The notes under the pieces are model-generated. The model did no database searches. It saw nothing but the letters and a program-made list of their open reading frames with translations, and was not told the DNA's origin. Both the position numbers and the translations under genes were made by a program. Of a stretch of DNA of 45,954 nt, positions 17,114-26,918 are shown one piece after another. This DNA is from an uncultured Roseburia sp. (GTDB taxonomy: Bacteria; Bacillota; Clostridia; Lachnospirales; Lachnospiraceae): positions 1 through 45,954 of the forward strand of contig CAAELX010000048.1 of the NCBI GenBank assembly GCA_900756925.1. The letters are read 5' to 3'. The stretch's first letter is position 1, and every line of letters starts with the position of its first letter.

Positions 17114-18028
17114 TTACTGCTGTCCATCGCCTTCCACAGGTGTATCGCTGCCGTTCTGTCCCTCATCCTGCGGGATCTCTTCTCCTGTTCCGCTATCCTG
17201 ATTGGTATCTGTCCCGCCGTCTTCCGGTATCTCTGTCGCCGGTTCTTCCGTCATCTCCTCAGCCGGTTCCTCTACGGGTGCCTCGCCACGATCCCATATA
17301 ATATCCGTATTCTCCGGTGTCCAGGTTTCTAAGTGCAGTGTCCCGTATAATCCGCTCAACTGAGGCAGGATATATGACATCCGCACTACCTTCTGGGAGA
17401 GGTTGTCCTCCGAACCCATCTGCACTTCGATGCCATCATAGTACAGCACCGGCTCCATATGGCTGTCATACTGGATCTCATCCGGTAGAAGGTCATATTT
17501 TTTCAGGGTCTGTGTCAGGTTTAACAGTTTCCGCAGAACACTGTCATTTTCTAATGGAAGCTTCTCATATAAAACGACCTCATCACAGGAAATCCCCATA
17601 ATCTTCGGAACCCCGGCAATTGTTTCCTTCGATGTCTCCACCACGAAACCATCTTTATCGAAATAGGCGTTCTGCCCGATTGAACTGATATAGAGATATC
17701 CAAGCATTCCCTTTTCATACACTTTGACATGCACGGTGTGCGGACTGTCTAATGACACCTCCATCGTATCTACAAACGGAACTTCCCCGATGTCCTTAAA
17801 CCGGTATTTCAGGTAGACATACAGGGAATTCCAGGAATAATCATCATCTAAAATCATACTCTCTATCTGGGAGGAATCGTACAGTTCATTTCCCTCCACC
17901 ACAACCTGTTCCACTGTAAAAACCTGTGTCACAACAAGTGCCCCGGCTCCCACTAGCAGAACGAAGAATAAAAACAGATAGAATCCTGCTCTTCTTCTCT
18001 TTTTCTTCTTTCTCTCTTCTTTTATCAT
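17114..18028 (-). CDS. ftsQ: Cell division protein FtsQ/DivIB
   Basis: Bitopic divisome protein that binds FtsL and FtsB/DivIC. 304 residues: a very basic cytosolic N-terminus (KKKKRRR), one membrane helix at about 15-36, a POTRA domain starting at FTVEQVVVEGNELYDSSQIE (about 38-110), the FtsQ beta domain to about 235, and an acidic Glu/Pro/Thr/Asp-rich tail. Begins three bases after the ftsW stop, with GAGGAC inside the end of ftsW as ribosome-binding site. Confidence 0.9.
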   Translation of the reverse strand: MIKEERKKKKRRRAGFYLFLFFVLLVGAGALVVTQVFTVEQVVVEGNELYDSSQIESMILDDDYSWNSLYVYLKYRFKDIGEVPFVDTMEVSLDSPHTVHVKVYEKGMLGYLYISSIGQNAYFDKDGFVVETSKETIAGVPKIMGISCDEVVLYEKLPLENDSVLRKLLNLTQTLKKYDLLPDEIQYDSHMEPVLYYDGIEVQMGSEDNLSQKVVRMSYILPQLSGLYGTLHLETWTPENTDIIWDRGEAPVEEPAEEMTEEPATEIPEDGGTDTNQDSGTGEEIPQDEGQNGSDTPVEGDGQQ

Positions 18029-18031
18029 TGC

Positions 18032-19129
18032 TTAGCTGTCCTCAAACTTAATTCCCTTCGCCACGCTTAATGCCAGCCCCATCTCTGCAAGCAGAAACAG
18101 AATCGAAGTTCCTCCATAACTAATAAACGGTAGGGAAATACCCGTATTCGGAATCGTATTGCTCACAACGGCAATATTTAAGACCACCTGAATCGACAGA
18201 TGTGCCATAATGCCGACCACAAGCAACGCACCATACAGATCCGATGCATTGTTTGCAATAATCATAAAACGCCAGATCAGAAGCAGAAACAGCAAAATCA
18301 CACAGACTGCGCCAAAAAGTCCCAGCTCCTCGCAGATAACTGAGAAAATCATATCATTCTGTGCTTCCGGGATAAATCCCATCTTCTGCATACTGTTTCC
18401 AAGCCCCTTGCCGAACAGTCCGCCGGATCCGATCGCATAAAGTCCCTGCAATGTCTGATACCCCTTGTCATACGCTTCCGGGTTCCGCCAGATCTTGATT
18501 CGGTCCATACGGTATCCTTCCAGCGCAATAAACATCCCTCCAAATGCCAGGACAGGCACACCCAGTATCACAAAATGGGAAATCTTTGGGCTTGCCACAA
18601 AAAGCATGCATATCGCAATTCCGAAAATAATAATCGCCGTACTTAAGTTGTTGTACGCAACGACTCCGACAACCGGAAGGATCCGGATAATGATCTTCAC
18701 CAGCGTCCAGAAATTGCCAATCTTCTTCGGGATCTTATAGATCACTGCCGCCAGATAGATAATCATGGCAAACTTGGCAAATTCGGACGGCTGGAAGGAA
18801 AGTGGTCCGACCTGCAGCCATCTTGACTGTCCCTTTGCCTCTCTTCCGACAAAGATAACCGCCGTACAAAGCCCAAGTGATCCGAGATAGGCAAGCGTAC
18901 TCACTTTCATCCAGAATCCATAGGGAATCTTAGACACGATATACATACCGATTATTCCAAGTCCTGTCGCTTTCAGCTGTTTTTTCAGAAAAAACGCTGC
19001 ATCCCCATATTTATCAGCTGCTGTGTAGGAACTTGTGCTGTAAAGCATCACAAGTCCGAAACACAGCAGGAAAATAATGAGAAACAACAGGCTGTAATCA
19101 AAATATTTCATTGGCTTTTTTTTTGCCAT
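18032..19129 (-). CDS. ftsW: Lipid II polymerase FtsW/SpoVE (SEDS family)
   Basis: SEDS-family peptidoglycan glycosyltransferase acting with a class B PBP at the septum or spore cortex. 365 residues, about ten membrane helices. Family landmarks: AKGQSRWLQVGPLSFQPSEFAK near 98-118, with the catalytic-region aspartate/loop, and NDMIFSVICEELGL near 255, and the C-terminal PNTGISLPFISYGGTS motif. Position between murD and ftsQ is that of spoVE/ftsW in Firmicutes. The sequence does not settle whether it serves vegetative division, the cortex, or both. murG, usually next to it, is absent. Confidence 0.93.
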   Translation of the reverse strand: MAKKKPMKYFDYSLLFLIIFLLCFGLVMLYSTSSYTAADKYGDAAFFLKKQLKATGLGIIGMYIVSKIPYGFWMKVSTLAYLGSLGLCTAVIFVGREAKGQSRWLQVGPLSFQPSEFAKFAMIIYLAAVIYKIPKKIGNFWTLVKIIIRILPVVGVVAYNNLSTAIIIFGIAICMLFVASPKISHFVILGVPVLAFGGMFIALEGYRMDRIKIWRNPEAYDKGYQTLQGLYAIGSGGLFGKGLGNSMQKMGFIPEAQNDMIFSVICEELGLFGAVCVILLFLLLIWRFMIIANNASDLYGALLVVGIMAHLSIQVVLNIAVVSNTIPNTGISLPFISYGGTSILFLLAEMGLALSVAKGIKFEDS

Positions 19130-19153
19130 TCCAGTTCCCCTTTTTCTACTCTC

Positions 19154-20515
19154 TTACTCTTTCAGGCTTCTTACATATTCTTTGAAAATGCGTCCGCGCT
19201 CCTCGTAGTTTGGAAACATGCCCCAGCTTGCACAGGCAGGGGACAATAGAACGGCATCTCCGTTCACTGCGTTCTCATAACAGGTGTCGATCGCCTCCTC
19301 AAAGGTATCGCATAATACAATGTCTGTAAAACCGTGCTTTCTCGCACACTCCGCAATCTTCTCTCTTGTCTGTCCGATTAAGACAAGCTTCTTCACTTTG
19401 CCATCGAAGCTCTCAATCCACTCGTCATACTCGGACTGCTTGTCGTAGCCGCCTCCGATCAGAAGCGTCGGGCGGTTCATGGCACGGATTCCCTGGATTG
19501 CAGCATCCGGGTTCGTTCCCTTAGAATCGTTATAGAACTTCACGCCGCGCTTCTCTGTCACATATTCGATTCTGTGTTCAACCGCCACGAACTTTTTCAG
19601 TACTTCCACAATTTTCTCCATCGGAACACCGAAACTTAAGGACATGCCGACTGCCGCCATCACGTTCTCATAATTGTGCTTTCCGAGGATATTTAACTCA
19701 TTGACGTTGATCACCTTCACATCCGTCTGTCCGTCTGCATAGAAAATATCCTCGCCGTCTAAATATAAGCCTCTGTCTAGTTTTCTTTTGCTGCTGAAGT
19801 ATACTACTTTTGTCTTCAATGTTTCCCCGAAGGCACGCAGCACTTCGTCCTCATAATTGAGTACACACGTATCCTGTGCTGTCTGGTTCTTCGTAATACT
19901 CTCTTTTGTCTCAATATAGCACTCCATCGTATGATGGCGGTTCAGATGATCCGGTGTGATGTTTAAGATGGCAGTCACTTCCGGTGCGAAATCATGTGTT
20001 GTCTCTAACTGGAAGCTGCTGATCTCCGCTACTGTCACCGTCTCATCGGTCGTGTCAGCTGCAACAGAAGTATACGGGATTCCAATATTTCCGACAACTT
20101 TCACATCGTCATAATAATTTGCCATAATCTGTCCGACCAAAGAGGTCGTTGTCGTCTTACCGTTCGTTCCGGTAATGGCAATGATACGTCCCTTTGCAAA
20201 ATGGTACGCAAGCTCAATCTCACCCCAGATCGGAATGCCTTTTTCCCGCATCATATCCACCATCGGGAGGTCTGTCGGGACACCCGGGCTTAACACAGCA
20301 AGATCGATTTCTGCAAGGTCCTCTTCTTTTAATTCGCCAAGAAGGATTTTCGCCCCTGCGAATACCGGATTCTTCTCTGCCAGTGCAGCCGTATCCAGAT
20401 CTTTGTTGCCATCAAACAATACAAATTCAATTCCTTTCTTCATAAGCAGCTCGGCCGCTGCCACACCGCTTTTTCCGGAACCTACTACCAAAACTCTTTT
20501 TCCATTCAAATCCAT
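19154..20515 (-). CDS. murD: UDP-N-acetylmuramoylalanine--D-glutamate ligase
   Basis: Adds D-glutamate to UDP-MurNAc-L-Ala. 453 residues with the three-domain Mur ligase plan: N-terminal Rossmann UDP-binding domain (VLVVGSGKSGVAA, residues 8-20), central ATPase domain with P-loop ITGTNGKTTTT near 112-122 and LNITPDHLNRH near 180, and the C-terminal domain starting EHRIEYV (about 305) with YNDSKGTNPDA near 320. 24 bases upstream of ftsW and 13 after mraY. Confidence 0.96.
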   Translation of the reverse strand: MDLNGKRVLVVGSGKSGVAAAELLMKKGIEFVLFDGNKDLDTAALAEKNPVFAGAKILLGELKEEDLAEIDLAVLSPGVPTDLPMVDMMREKGIPIWGEIELAYHFAKGRIIAITGTNGKTTTTSLVGQIMANYYDDVKVVGNIGIPYTSVAADTTDETVTVAEISSFQLETTHDFAPEVTAILNITPDHLNRHHTMECYIETKESITKNQTAQDTCVLNYEDEVLRAFGETLKTKVVYFSSKRKLDRGLYLDGEDIFYADGQTDVKVINVNELNILGKHNYENVMAAVGMSLSFGVPMEKIVEVLKKFVAVEHRIEYVTEKRGVKFYNDSKGTNPDAAIQGIRAMNRPTLLIGGGYDKQSEYDEWIESFDGKVKKLVLIGQTREKIAECARKHGFTDIVLCDTFEEAIDTCYENAVNGDAVLLSPACASWGMFPNYEERGRIFKEYVRSLKE

Positions 20516-20528
20516 TGTCTTACCTTCC

Positions 20529-21500
20529 TTATCTGCATCCTAACAATGCTATCATGCAAAGCAGTGCTGTCACAATTGAGAACACTGCAACCACTCTCGT
20601 CTCTGACCAGCCGCCAAGTTCAAAATGGTGATGGATCGGCGTCATACGGAAAATTCTCTTTCCGGTTCCTGTCTTCTTCTTTGTATATTTGAAATAGCTT
20701 ACCTGAAGCATGACAGAGATGACCTCTGCCAGATAGATCAGCCCGACGATCAGAATAAATAACGGCATCTGTAACATGTAAGCGGTCGCTGCCACGAATC
20801 CACCGAGTGCCAGGGATCCGGTATCTCCCATAAAAATGCTTGCCGGATAAACATTAAACAATAAAAAGCCCAGCAGCGCACCTGCGACTGCGCAGGTGAT
20901 TGGTTCGATTCCTGCATTGGTTCCGATCGCAACGACTGAGAAAAACGTTGCAACCATAATCGTCACACTTGACACTAAACCGTCCACACCGTCAGTAAAG
21001 TTCACACCATTTACGGTTCCGATCACGGCAAGATACATCAGCGGGATCGCTGCCCAGCCGATATTTAAGTATTTACCACCGGAGAATGGGATTAGCATTG
21101 TGAGTGCCACGTCAGAATACTGTACCATATAAACTGCAAAAATGGTGGTCACCACAATCTGTAACAGCATCTTCTGCCATGGAAGCAGACCGTCTGACCG
21201 TCTCAGCACAACTTTCAGGTAATCATCTAAAAATCCGATCACACCAAATCCGATCATCATGAATAAAATCGGTACAATCTTCGGATAATCTTTCACATAG
21301 AACAGGGAAGTTACTACAATTGCCGCAATGATCATAATTCCACCCATCGTAGGCGTTCCGTTCTTCTTCAGATGAGACTCTAATTCCTTTCTCTCGGTCT
21401 GCCCGACTTTCAGTCTCCGCAAAAATGGAATCACAAACGGTCCTAAAACCGCGCTGACTGTAAATGCAAGTAACACTGGTATGACAACTTCATAATTCAT
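20529..21500 (-). CDS. mraY: Phospho-N-acetylmuramoyl-pentapeptide transferase
   Basis: Integral membrane enzyme that makes lipid I from UDP-MurNAc-pentapeptide and undecaprenyl phosphate. 323 residues, about ten membrane helices. Conserved loops: GTPTMGGIMI near 48-57, FGVIGFLDDYLKV near 84-97 (catalytic DD), NGVNFTDGVDGL near 163-175, GDTGSLALGG near 223, and the HHHFE motif near 288. A four-gene neighbourhood (PBP, mraY, murD, ftsW) is conserved in Firmicutes, but murE and murF are missing upstream. Confidence 0.96.
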   Translation of the reverse strand: MNYEVVIPVLLAFTVSAVLGPFVIPFLRRLKVGQTERKELESHLKKNGTPTMGGIMIIAAIVVTSLFYVKDYPKIVPILFMMIGFGVIGFLDDYLKVVLRRSDGLLPWQKMLLQIVVTTIFAVYMVQYSDVALTMLIPFSGGKYLNIGWAAIPLMYLAVIGTVNGVNFTDGVDGLVSSVTIMVATFFSVVAIGTNAGIEPITCAVAGALLGFLLFNVYPASIFMGDTGSLALGGFVAATAYMLQMPLFILIVGLIYLAEVISVMLQVSYFKYTKKKTGTGKRIFRMTPIHHHFELGGWSETRVVAVFSIVTALLCMIALLGCR

Positions 21501-21575
21501 AGCTTAACACCTCTTGTATTTTCTCTTCACTCAAAACGAGCTTCTTTCCGATGTACTAGTATACGTTATTTTGTT

Positions 21576-23291
21576 TCATTTATCAAGGTAAGGGAGAATG
21601 TTTTCAAAGATTTCCCCTGCCACCGGAGCTGCGATTGTCCCGCCGTAGTAAGTTCCCTGTGGATTATCGATAATGACTAACACAAGGACATCCGGATCCG
21701 ATGCTGGTGCAAACCCGAGGAAGGATGCTATGTAACGGTGCTCACTTCTTGGAATCGTCTGCGAAGTTGCGGTCTTTCCACCGATTTCGAAGCCTTCCAC
21801 TTTTGCGTTTTTTCCGGTTCCCTCTGCCACTACCTTCTCTAACAGTTCCCGCATCGTCTCTGATGTCTTCTCACTGCAAATATCCGGATATACCACATAG
21901 TCGAAGGTTTTGACCGTATTTCCATTTCCATCCTCCACCGCTGCCCCGAAATGCGGTGTCACACGGTTTCCTCCGTTGATAATGGATGAGACCGTTGTGG
22001 CAAGCTGGATCGGGGTGATCTGAAACGACTGACCGAAGGAAATCGTTGCAAGCTCCACCGGGCCGATCTTCTCCTCCTGGTGCATGATCGTTGCTGCCTC
22101 TCCCGGCAGGTCAATCCCAGTCTTCGATAGCAGCCCGAACTGCCTGAAATATTTCACGAAATTTGCTGCCCCGAGGCGTTCCCCTAACTCCATAAATACC
22201 GGATTGCACGAATTCATAATCCCGGTCTCGAACGTCTCCGTCCCATGCCCGGTCGTCTTTGCGCAGCGGATCCTTCTGTCCTCCACAATTTTATAGCCCG
22301 GACAGTAGAACGCATCGTCTAGCTTTACCACCTGCTCCTCTAGTGCCGCAGCTGCCGTGATGATTTTAAAAGTGGATCCCGGTTCATACGTGTCGCTGAT
22401 ACACTGGTTTCTCCACATCTTGTTCAGGCGGTTCTGCTTTTCCTCTGCGGTCAGATTTTCCTCTTCCCCATCTGTCAGGGCAAACGGATCGTTCAGGTTG
22501 AACTCCGGATAATTGACCATCGCTAATAACTCTCCGTTCTGAGGATTCATCACGATCACGGAAACGCTGTCCGCCTCTTTTTTCAGACACGTTTTCTCCG
22601 CTTCCTGTTCACAGTACATCTGAATATTATAATCTAACGTCACACGGAGGTTGAACCCGTTTACCGGCTCCTCCCTGCGCTCCCCGGCATTTTCCACCTC
22701 AATTCCCTTCGCATCCGTCAGGGTGAGGATCTTCCCGTTCTTCCCCTGCAAATAGGCATCATACACCACCTCCAGTCCGAGAATTCCCTGATTGTCTGCC
22801 CCCGTAAAACCGAGTACTTTCGATGCAAGGGTATCAAACGGATAATATCTTTTATAGTCCTCATCCACTTTCACCCCTGCAAGACCGTAAGCGCGGATCT
22901 TATCCCCGGTTTCTTTTTCTACATTCGTCTTGATGCGTTCGATGGAGCTTACCTTCTCCACACGCTTTCTTGCTGTTTCCTCTGTGATACCAAGCTCTTT
23001 TACCAGCATGGCGATCACCTTCTCCGGTTCTGTAATCTGGCTGTGGATTACAGATATCGTACAGACCGACCGGTTATCCGCTAACACAGTTCCGGTGGCA
23101 TCTATAATCTTCCCGCGTGCCGCCTTAATCTCCCGTTCCCTCTCATGCAGATCGGTTGCTTTGTTCCCATAATACCCGGAACAGAAAATCATGAGGTAGA
23201 CAAGGCGTCCCACCAAGAACAGCAGGGCAAAAAAGACTACCATAAAAATGATCAGAATCTTTTTTCTGTGAAATGTCTTGCTTCGGAACAT
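21576..23291 (-). CDS. Class B penicillin-binding protein, SpoVD-like
   Basis: Peptidoglycan transpeptidase with N-terminal membrane anchor (about residues 11-33), PBP dimerisation domain (about 50-215) and transpeptidase domain (about 255-571). Active-site motifs: SxxK as EPGSTFK, SxN as NSCNP, and a third motif that reads GGKTATSQ, so KTA instead of the usual KTG. Being second of two tandem class B PBPs before mraY, it sits where spoVD is found in B. subtilis, but it lacks PASTA domains. Its only ribosome-binding-site candidate, GAGG 12 bases before the ATG, lies in the 3' arm of the terminator hairpin that precedes the gene. SpoVD versus vegetative role is inference. Confidence 0.85.
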   Translation of the reverse strand: MFRSKTFHRKKILIIFMVVFFALLFLVGRLVYLMIFCSGYYGNKATDLHEREREIKAARGKIIDATGTVLADNRSVCTISVIHSQITEPEKVIAMLVKELGITEETARKRVEKVSSIERIKTNVEKETGDKIRAYGLAGVKVDEDYKRYYPFDTLASKVLGFTGADNQGILGLEVVYDAYLQGKNGKILTLTDAKGIEVENAGERREEPVNGFNLRVTLDYNIQMYCEQEAEKTCLKKEADSVSVIVMNPQNGELLAMVNYPEFNLNDPFALTDGEEENLTAEEKQNRLNKMWRNQCISDTYEPGSTFKIITAAAALEEQVVKLDDAFYCPGYKIVEDRRIRCAKTTGHGTETFETGIMNSCNPVFMELGERLGAANFVKYFRQFGLLSKTGIDLPGEAATIMHQEEKIGPVELATISFGQSFQITPIQLATTVSSIINGGNRVTPHFGAAVEDGNGNTVKTFDYVVYPDICSEKTSETMRELLEKVVAEGTGKNAKVEGFEIGGKTATSQTIPRSEHRYIASFLGFAPASDPDVLVLVIIDNPQGTYYGGTIAAPVAGEIFENILPYLDK

Positions 23292-23294
23292 ATG

Positions 23295-23347
23295 TAAAAA
23301 ACCTCATAAAAGTCTTCGTAATAGTTTATTCCAACTTTTATGAGGTT
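23295..23347 (-). terminator. Terminator hairpin between the two PBP genes, overlapping a ribosome-binding site
   Basis: AACCTCATAAAAG pairs perfectly with CTTTTATGAGGTT (13 bp), followed by TTTTTT on the minus strand, six bases after the first PBP stop. The run ends three bases before the next gene's ATG (23289-23291). The 3' arm contains TGAGG, the only Shine-Dalgarno candidate for that gene, so the element could limit both read-through and translation of the spoVD-like gene. Confidence 0.8.
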
Positions 23348-23353
23348 ATGTTC

Positions 23354-25438
23354 TTATTGCTGTGCTCCATCTGCGGCATCCTGGATATCCACGCCGTCAT
23401 TTGCGGCATTCTCTGCCTGATTGTCCTGCGCACCCGGAAGCTCTTCCATTGTATCCGGTGTGCCGTCTGTTCCGTCGGCTTCCTCTTCTCCGAAAGTCAC
23501 GCGGTCTGTGACAGCTGCTGCTCCGACATCCGTACCTGTAATGTCCCATCCGGCATGCAGTCCGGTCGTCTCTTCATCCGGATAAATATTCATATAAGGA
23601 AGGATCTCCTCTAAGATCTCACGGACAATATTCTGTGCAAAGGAACTGTGCGGCTGATCCGGCGAGTTCGGTTCATCCACGATACAGTAAATCATAAGCT
23701 GTGGATCGTCCACCGGAGCAAATCCGATAAAGGAAACAAGGTAGTTGATTCCATCCCTCGGGATCTTCTGACCGGTTCCGGTCTTGCCTCCCATAGAATA
23801 TCCGTCAACTTTCGCCGTATTTCCGGTACCTGCTGTAACTGTGGAGTACATATATTGTTTCAGAGTATCACTCGTGGTCTCTGAGATTGTCTCCCGAAGC
23901 AGTGTCGGTTCCATCTCCTGAATCGCATTGCCATTCTCATCTGTGATCTTGCTCACAAGACGCGGCTGGTACAGTTTTCCACCATTGATTACCGAACAGA
24001 ACGCAGATCCAAGCTGAATCATTGTGGTATTGAAGTTCTGCCCGAAAGAGTTCGTCGCCAGACTCAGCTGGGATGTATTGTCATATGTGTATATCAGGGA
24101 ATCGGTTCTCGCCTCACCCGGAAGGTCAATTCCGGTTCGCTGCCCGAATCCGAAAATCTGCTGGTATTTCGAAAAATTCGCCGCGCCGATGCGGTAGGAC
24201 ATCTGCATTAAGGCATCGTTGCAGGAGTTCATCAACGTCTGCTCTAACGTCTGCATACCATGGCCGCCCTTATTGTAGGCAACACATTTGACTGTGAATC
24301 CGCTCAGCTGTTCATAGCCATCACAGTAAAACGTATCGTTCCGGCTGATCGTTCCGGTCTCTAACCCTGCAGCCACAGTAAAAGGTTTTGCAGTCGATCC
24401 AGGCTCATACGTATAAGTAACGCAGAAGTTCTGCCACAGTTTGTTCAAAGCATCTAACTTGGTATCCTCATCCATCGCCGCGATCTCTTCTTCCGAATAA
24501 TACGCGGACAGATCCCATGGATTACTCAAATCATAGTTTGGATACTGCGCCATCGCTAAGACATCCCCGTTATTCGGGTTCATGATCAGCACCCCAATGT
24601 GAGTGGCCCCACCCTCTCCCTGACGGTAAGAATTGGCATAGGCCGCGTTAAATTCTGCAATCTTTTTCTCCGCAACCGACTGGATCGTTGCATCAATCGT
24701 TGTCACCAGTGTGTTTCCGTTCACAGCATTTTTGATCGTCTTCTCCACGTTGCTGTCCGAATTCAGATATCCGTACTGTCTTCCGTTGATGCCGTTTAAA
24801 GTATCATTATAATAATTTTCCAGTCCGTTGATACCGAGGTTTCCGGATGTTGTGAATCCAACTATGGAGCTTGCAAGCTGACCGTGCGGATACTGTCTCT
24901 GGTATTCTTTTTCAAACCAGACACCCTTGATGTTCGGATTTAACTTCTTGCCTTTCTCATCTGTTGCGTCACGCAGATTGATAAAATTCTGTATTGTTTC
25001 ATATGGAAGCCGCTTCGCGAGGACAATATAACGGCTGTCCGGGGAATCTTTCACATAAGAATAAAGCTGTTCACTGGTCAGATCCGGGAAACAGCTCACT
25101 AATGCATTAATCGTAGGTTCTATATATGCTTCTTTGTCTGTCAGTACTGTGCAGTCTAAAACGACATTGTACACCGCAATACTCGTCGCTAATACCGTTC
25201 CCTTCGCGTCCACGATATCGCCGCGCTGATACGGAATCGTCTGGCTGTCATAGCCCTGCTGGGACAGAACGATCTTCTCGTACTTTTCGCCTTTGGTGTG
25301 TTCGATATACATCAACCGAATGATCAGACCGATCAGCATACAGACAATCACTGCAAATACAAGAATCATTTTCTTCTGCATACGCTTTGGGAATTTTAAC
25401 ATTGGCTTTTTCTGCTTCTTCTGTTTGTCTCTTGCCAT
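23354..25438 (-). CDS. Class B penicillin-binding protein (FtsI/PBP 2B type)
   Basis: Septal transpeptidase. 694 residues: basic N-terminus (MARDKQKKQKKP), membrane anchor at about 23-45, dimerisation domain beginning YQRGDIVDAKGTVLA, transpeptidase domain with SxxK in EPGSTAKPF, SxN in MNSCND and KTG in GGKTGTGQ, all standard. The last 70 residues are an acidic, low-complexity tail rich in Gly, Asp, Glu and Ala instead of PASTA domains. Start: ATG (25436-25438) is preferred; a GTG three codons upstream is possible and lies nearer the ftsL stop. Follows ftsL and is closed by an intrinsic terminator. Confidence 0.9.
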   Translation of the reverse strand: MARDKQKKQKKPMLKFPKRMQKKMILVFAVIVCMLIGLIIRLMYIEHTKGEKYEKIVLSQQGYDSQTIPYQRGDIVDAKGTVLATSIAVYNVVLDCTVLTDKEAYIEPTINALVSCFPDLTSEQLYSYVKDSPDSRYIVLAKRLPYETIQNFINLRDATDEKGKKLNPNIKGVWFEKEYQRQYPHGQLASSIVGFTTSGNLGINGLENYYNDTLNGINGRQYGYLNSDSNVEKTIKNAVNGNTLVTTIDATIQSVAEKKIAEFNAAYANSYRQGEGGATHIGVLIMNPNNGDVLAMAQYPNYDLSNPWDLSAYYSEEEIAAMDEDTKLDALNKLWQNFCVTYTYEPGSTAKPFTVAAGLETGTISRNDTFYCDGYEQLSGFTVKCVAYNKGGHGMQTLEQTLMNSCNDALMQMSYRIGAANFSKYQQIFGFGQRTGIDLPGEARTDSLIYTYDNTSQLSLATNSFGQNFNTTMIQLGSAFCSVINGGKLYQPRLVSKITDENGNAIQEMEPTLLRETISETTSDTLKQYMYSTVTAGTGNTAKVDGYSMGGKTGTGQKIPRDGINYLVSFIGFAPVDDPQLMIYCIVDEPNSPDQPHSSFAQNIVREILEEILPYMNIYPDEETTGLHAGWDITGTDVGAAAVTDRVTFGEEEADGTDGTPDTMEELPGAQDNQAENAANDGVDIQDAADGAQQ

Positions 25439-25453
25439 ATTTTTCACCCAAAC

Positions 25454-25957
25454 TTACTTCTGCGGTATCTCTGTATACTGATTCATATAATCATTTCTGT
25501 CCACAGAGTAATAGACGATCTGATCCTCGGTCGCATAAAACATTCCAAGCTCATTGATCGCTGTATTCCGGATACCGTCTAAATCTACGGTTGTGTTGAT
25601 CCGCTTATAAGCCTCATCGTTATCAGCCTTTAAGTCTGTGATCTGGCTCTCTAACCTCGCGATTGCCTTCATACGTGCTGTCACATCAGACTGAAGCTTG
25701 ATGTAAGTGCCGCAGAACACACCGAACACAGTCACTGCCATCGTCAGGAACACGACATAGCTTTTGCTCATGCGCAGTTCTTTCTCACGGTTTCTCGCTG
25801 CGGCGCGTCTGCGTCTTCTTAAATTCTCGCGCTCTTCCTTATCCTGTCTTTCTCTCTGCTGTCTCCGGTAATCCGGCTCCGCCTCCACGCGGCGCACCGT
25901 ATTGCCATCTACTTTGTATGGTCTTTGTGTATGATAGTCTCTTATCTGATTTTGCAT
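25454..25957 (-). CDS. ftsL: Cell division protein FtsL-like
   Basis: Small bitopic divisome protein. 167 residues: a long, strongly basic and Arg/Glu-rich cytosolic N-terminus (to about 62), one membrane helix (about 66-88), then a coiled-coil stretch (LESQITDLKADNDEAYKRI) and a C-terminal DLDGIRNTAINELGM segment as in FtsL/DivIC septum-formation initiators. Its place between rsmH and the PBP gene is the normal ftsL site. The ATG at 25955-25957 is used because AGAGG lies 10 bases upstream; a TTG six codons earlier overlaps rsmH. The reading frame overlaps the end of rsmH only with that TTG. Confidence 0.85.
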   Translation of the reverse strand: MQNQIRDYHTQRPYKVDGNTVRRVEAEPDYRRQQRERQDKEERENLRRRRRAAARNREKELRMSKSYVVFLTMAVTVFGVFCGTYIKLQSDVTARMKAIARLESQITDLKADNDEAYKRINTTVDLDGIRNTAINELGMFYATEDQIVYYSVDRNDYMNQYTEIPQK

Positions 25958-25961
25958 GGGC

Positions 25962-26900
25962 TTACATCCTCTCAAATACTCTTAGCTTCGCACTCTTTGA
26001 TCTGGAGTTTACTTCCAGTTCCTCCTCAGACGGAAGAATCGGTTTTCTCGTAACCACCTTTCCCTTGGATTTCTTTCCGCATACGCAGACTGGAAAATCG
26101 CTCGGGCAGGTACATGGGTTCTCATTTCGTTTAAAATTCGTCTTTACAATCCGGTCCTCTAAGGAATGGAAGGTAATGATACAGATCCTTCCGCCAGGAT
26201 TCAGTAATTCGATCATGTCATCTAAATTATTCTGCAACACTTCCAACTCCCGGTTCAGTTCAATCCTGATCGCCTGGAAGGTTCGCTTCGCCGGATGTCC
26301 TCCGGTCGCCTGTACTTTCATCGGTATGGAAGCCCGGATAATCTCCGTCAGCTCCCCGGTCGTCTCGATCGGCTTTATAGCACGCGCCGCCACGATGTGC
26401 TTTGCGATATTCTTCGCGAACTTGTCCTCACCGTAATCCCTGATAATACGGTACAGTTCCATCTCGCTGTAACCGTTCACGATATCCTTCGCTGTCCGGC
26501 TCTGCCTGTCATCCATACGCATGTCAAGCGGTGCCTGTTCATCCCGGTAGGTAAATCCCCGCTCCGGTGTATCTAACTGGAAGGAGGAAACCCCGAGATC
26601 CAACACGATCCCGTCCACCTTCTCCACTCCGATCCGGTGCAGTTCTTCCTTCATATTCGCGTAATTGCTCCGGATGATTGTAATCTTATCTCCAAATTCC
26701 TGTAACCGTTCACCGGCAGCCGCAATCGCGTCCGCGTCCTGGTCAATTCCGATCAGCCTTCCCTTTTCCGATAACCGCGATGCAACCTGGTAGGCATGTC
26801 CGCCTCCCCCTAAGGTTCCATCCACATAGATCCCGTCAGGCTTTATATTCAAATTATCAATTGTCTCTTTCAGCAACACTGAATAATGATTAAATTCCAT
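25962..26900 (-). CDS. rsmH: 16S rRNA (cytosine1402-N4)-methyltransferase RsmH (MraW)
   Basis: Class I SAM-dependent methyltransferase acting on C1402 of 16S rRNA. 312 residues. SAM-binding motif [12 protein letters not shown] near residues 25-36, GIDQDADA near 52, the [11 protein letters not shown] segment near 98 with the family-typical [19 protein letters not shown] following, and a C-terminal [10 protein letters not shown] (about 244) plus KPILPSEEE near the end. Second gene of the dcw operon, 18 bases after mraZ. Confidence 0.96.
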   Translation of the reverse strand: MEFNHYSVLLKETIDNLNIKPDGIYVDGTLGGGGHAYQVASRLSEKGRLIGIDQDADAIAAAGERLQEFGDKITIIRSNYANMKEELHRIGVEKVDGIVLDLGVSSFQLDTPERGFTYRDEQAPLDMRMDDRQSRTAKDIVNGYSEMELYRIIRDYGEDKFAKNIAKHIVAARAIKPIETTGELTEIIRASIPMKVQATGGHPAKRTFQAIRIELNRELEVLQNNLDDMIELLNPGGRICIITFHSLEDRIVKTNFKRNENPCTCPSDFPVCVCGKKSKGKVVTRKPILPSEEELEVNSRSKSAKLRVFERM

Positions 26901-26918
26901 TCTGTTTCCTCTGCCTTA

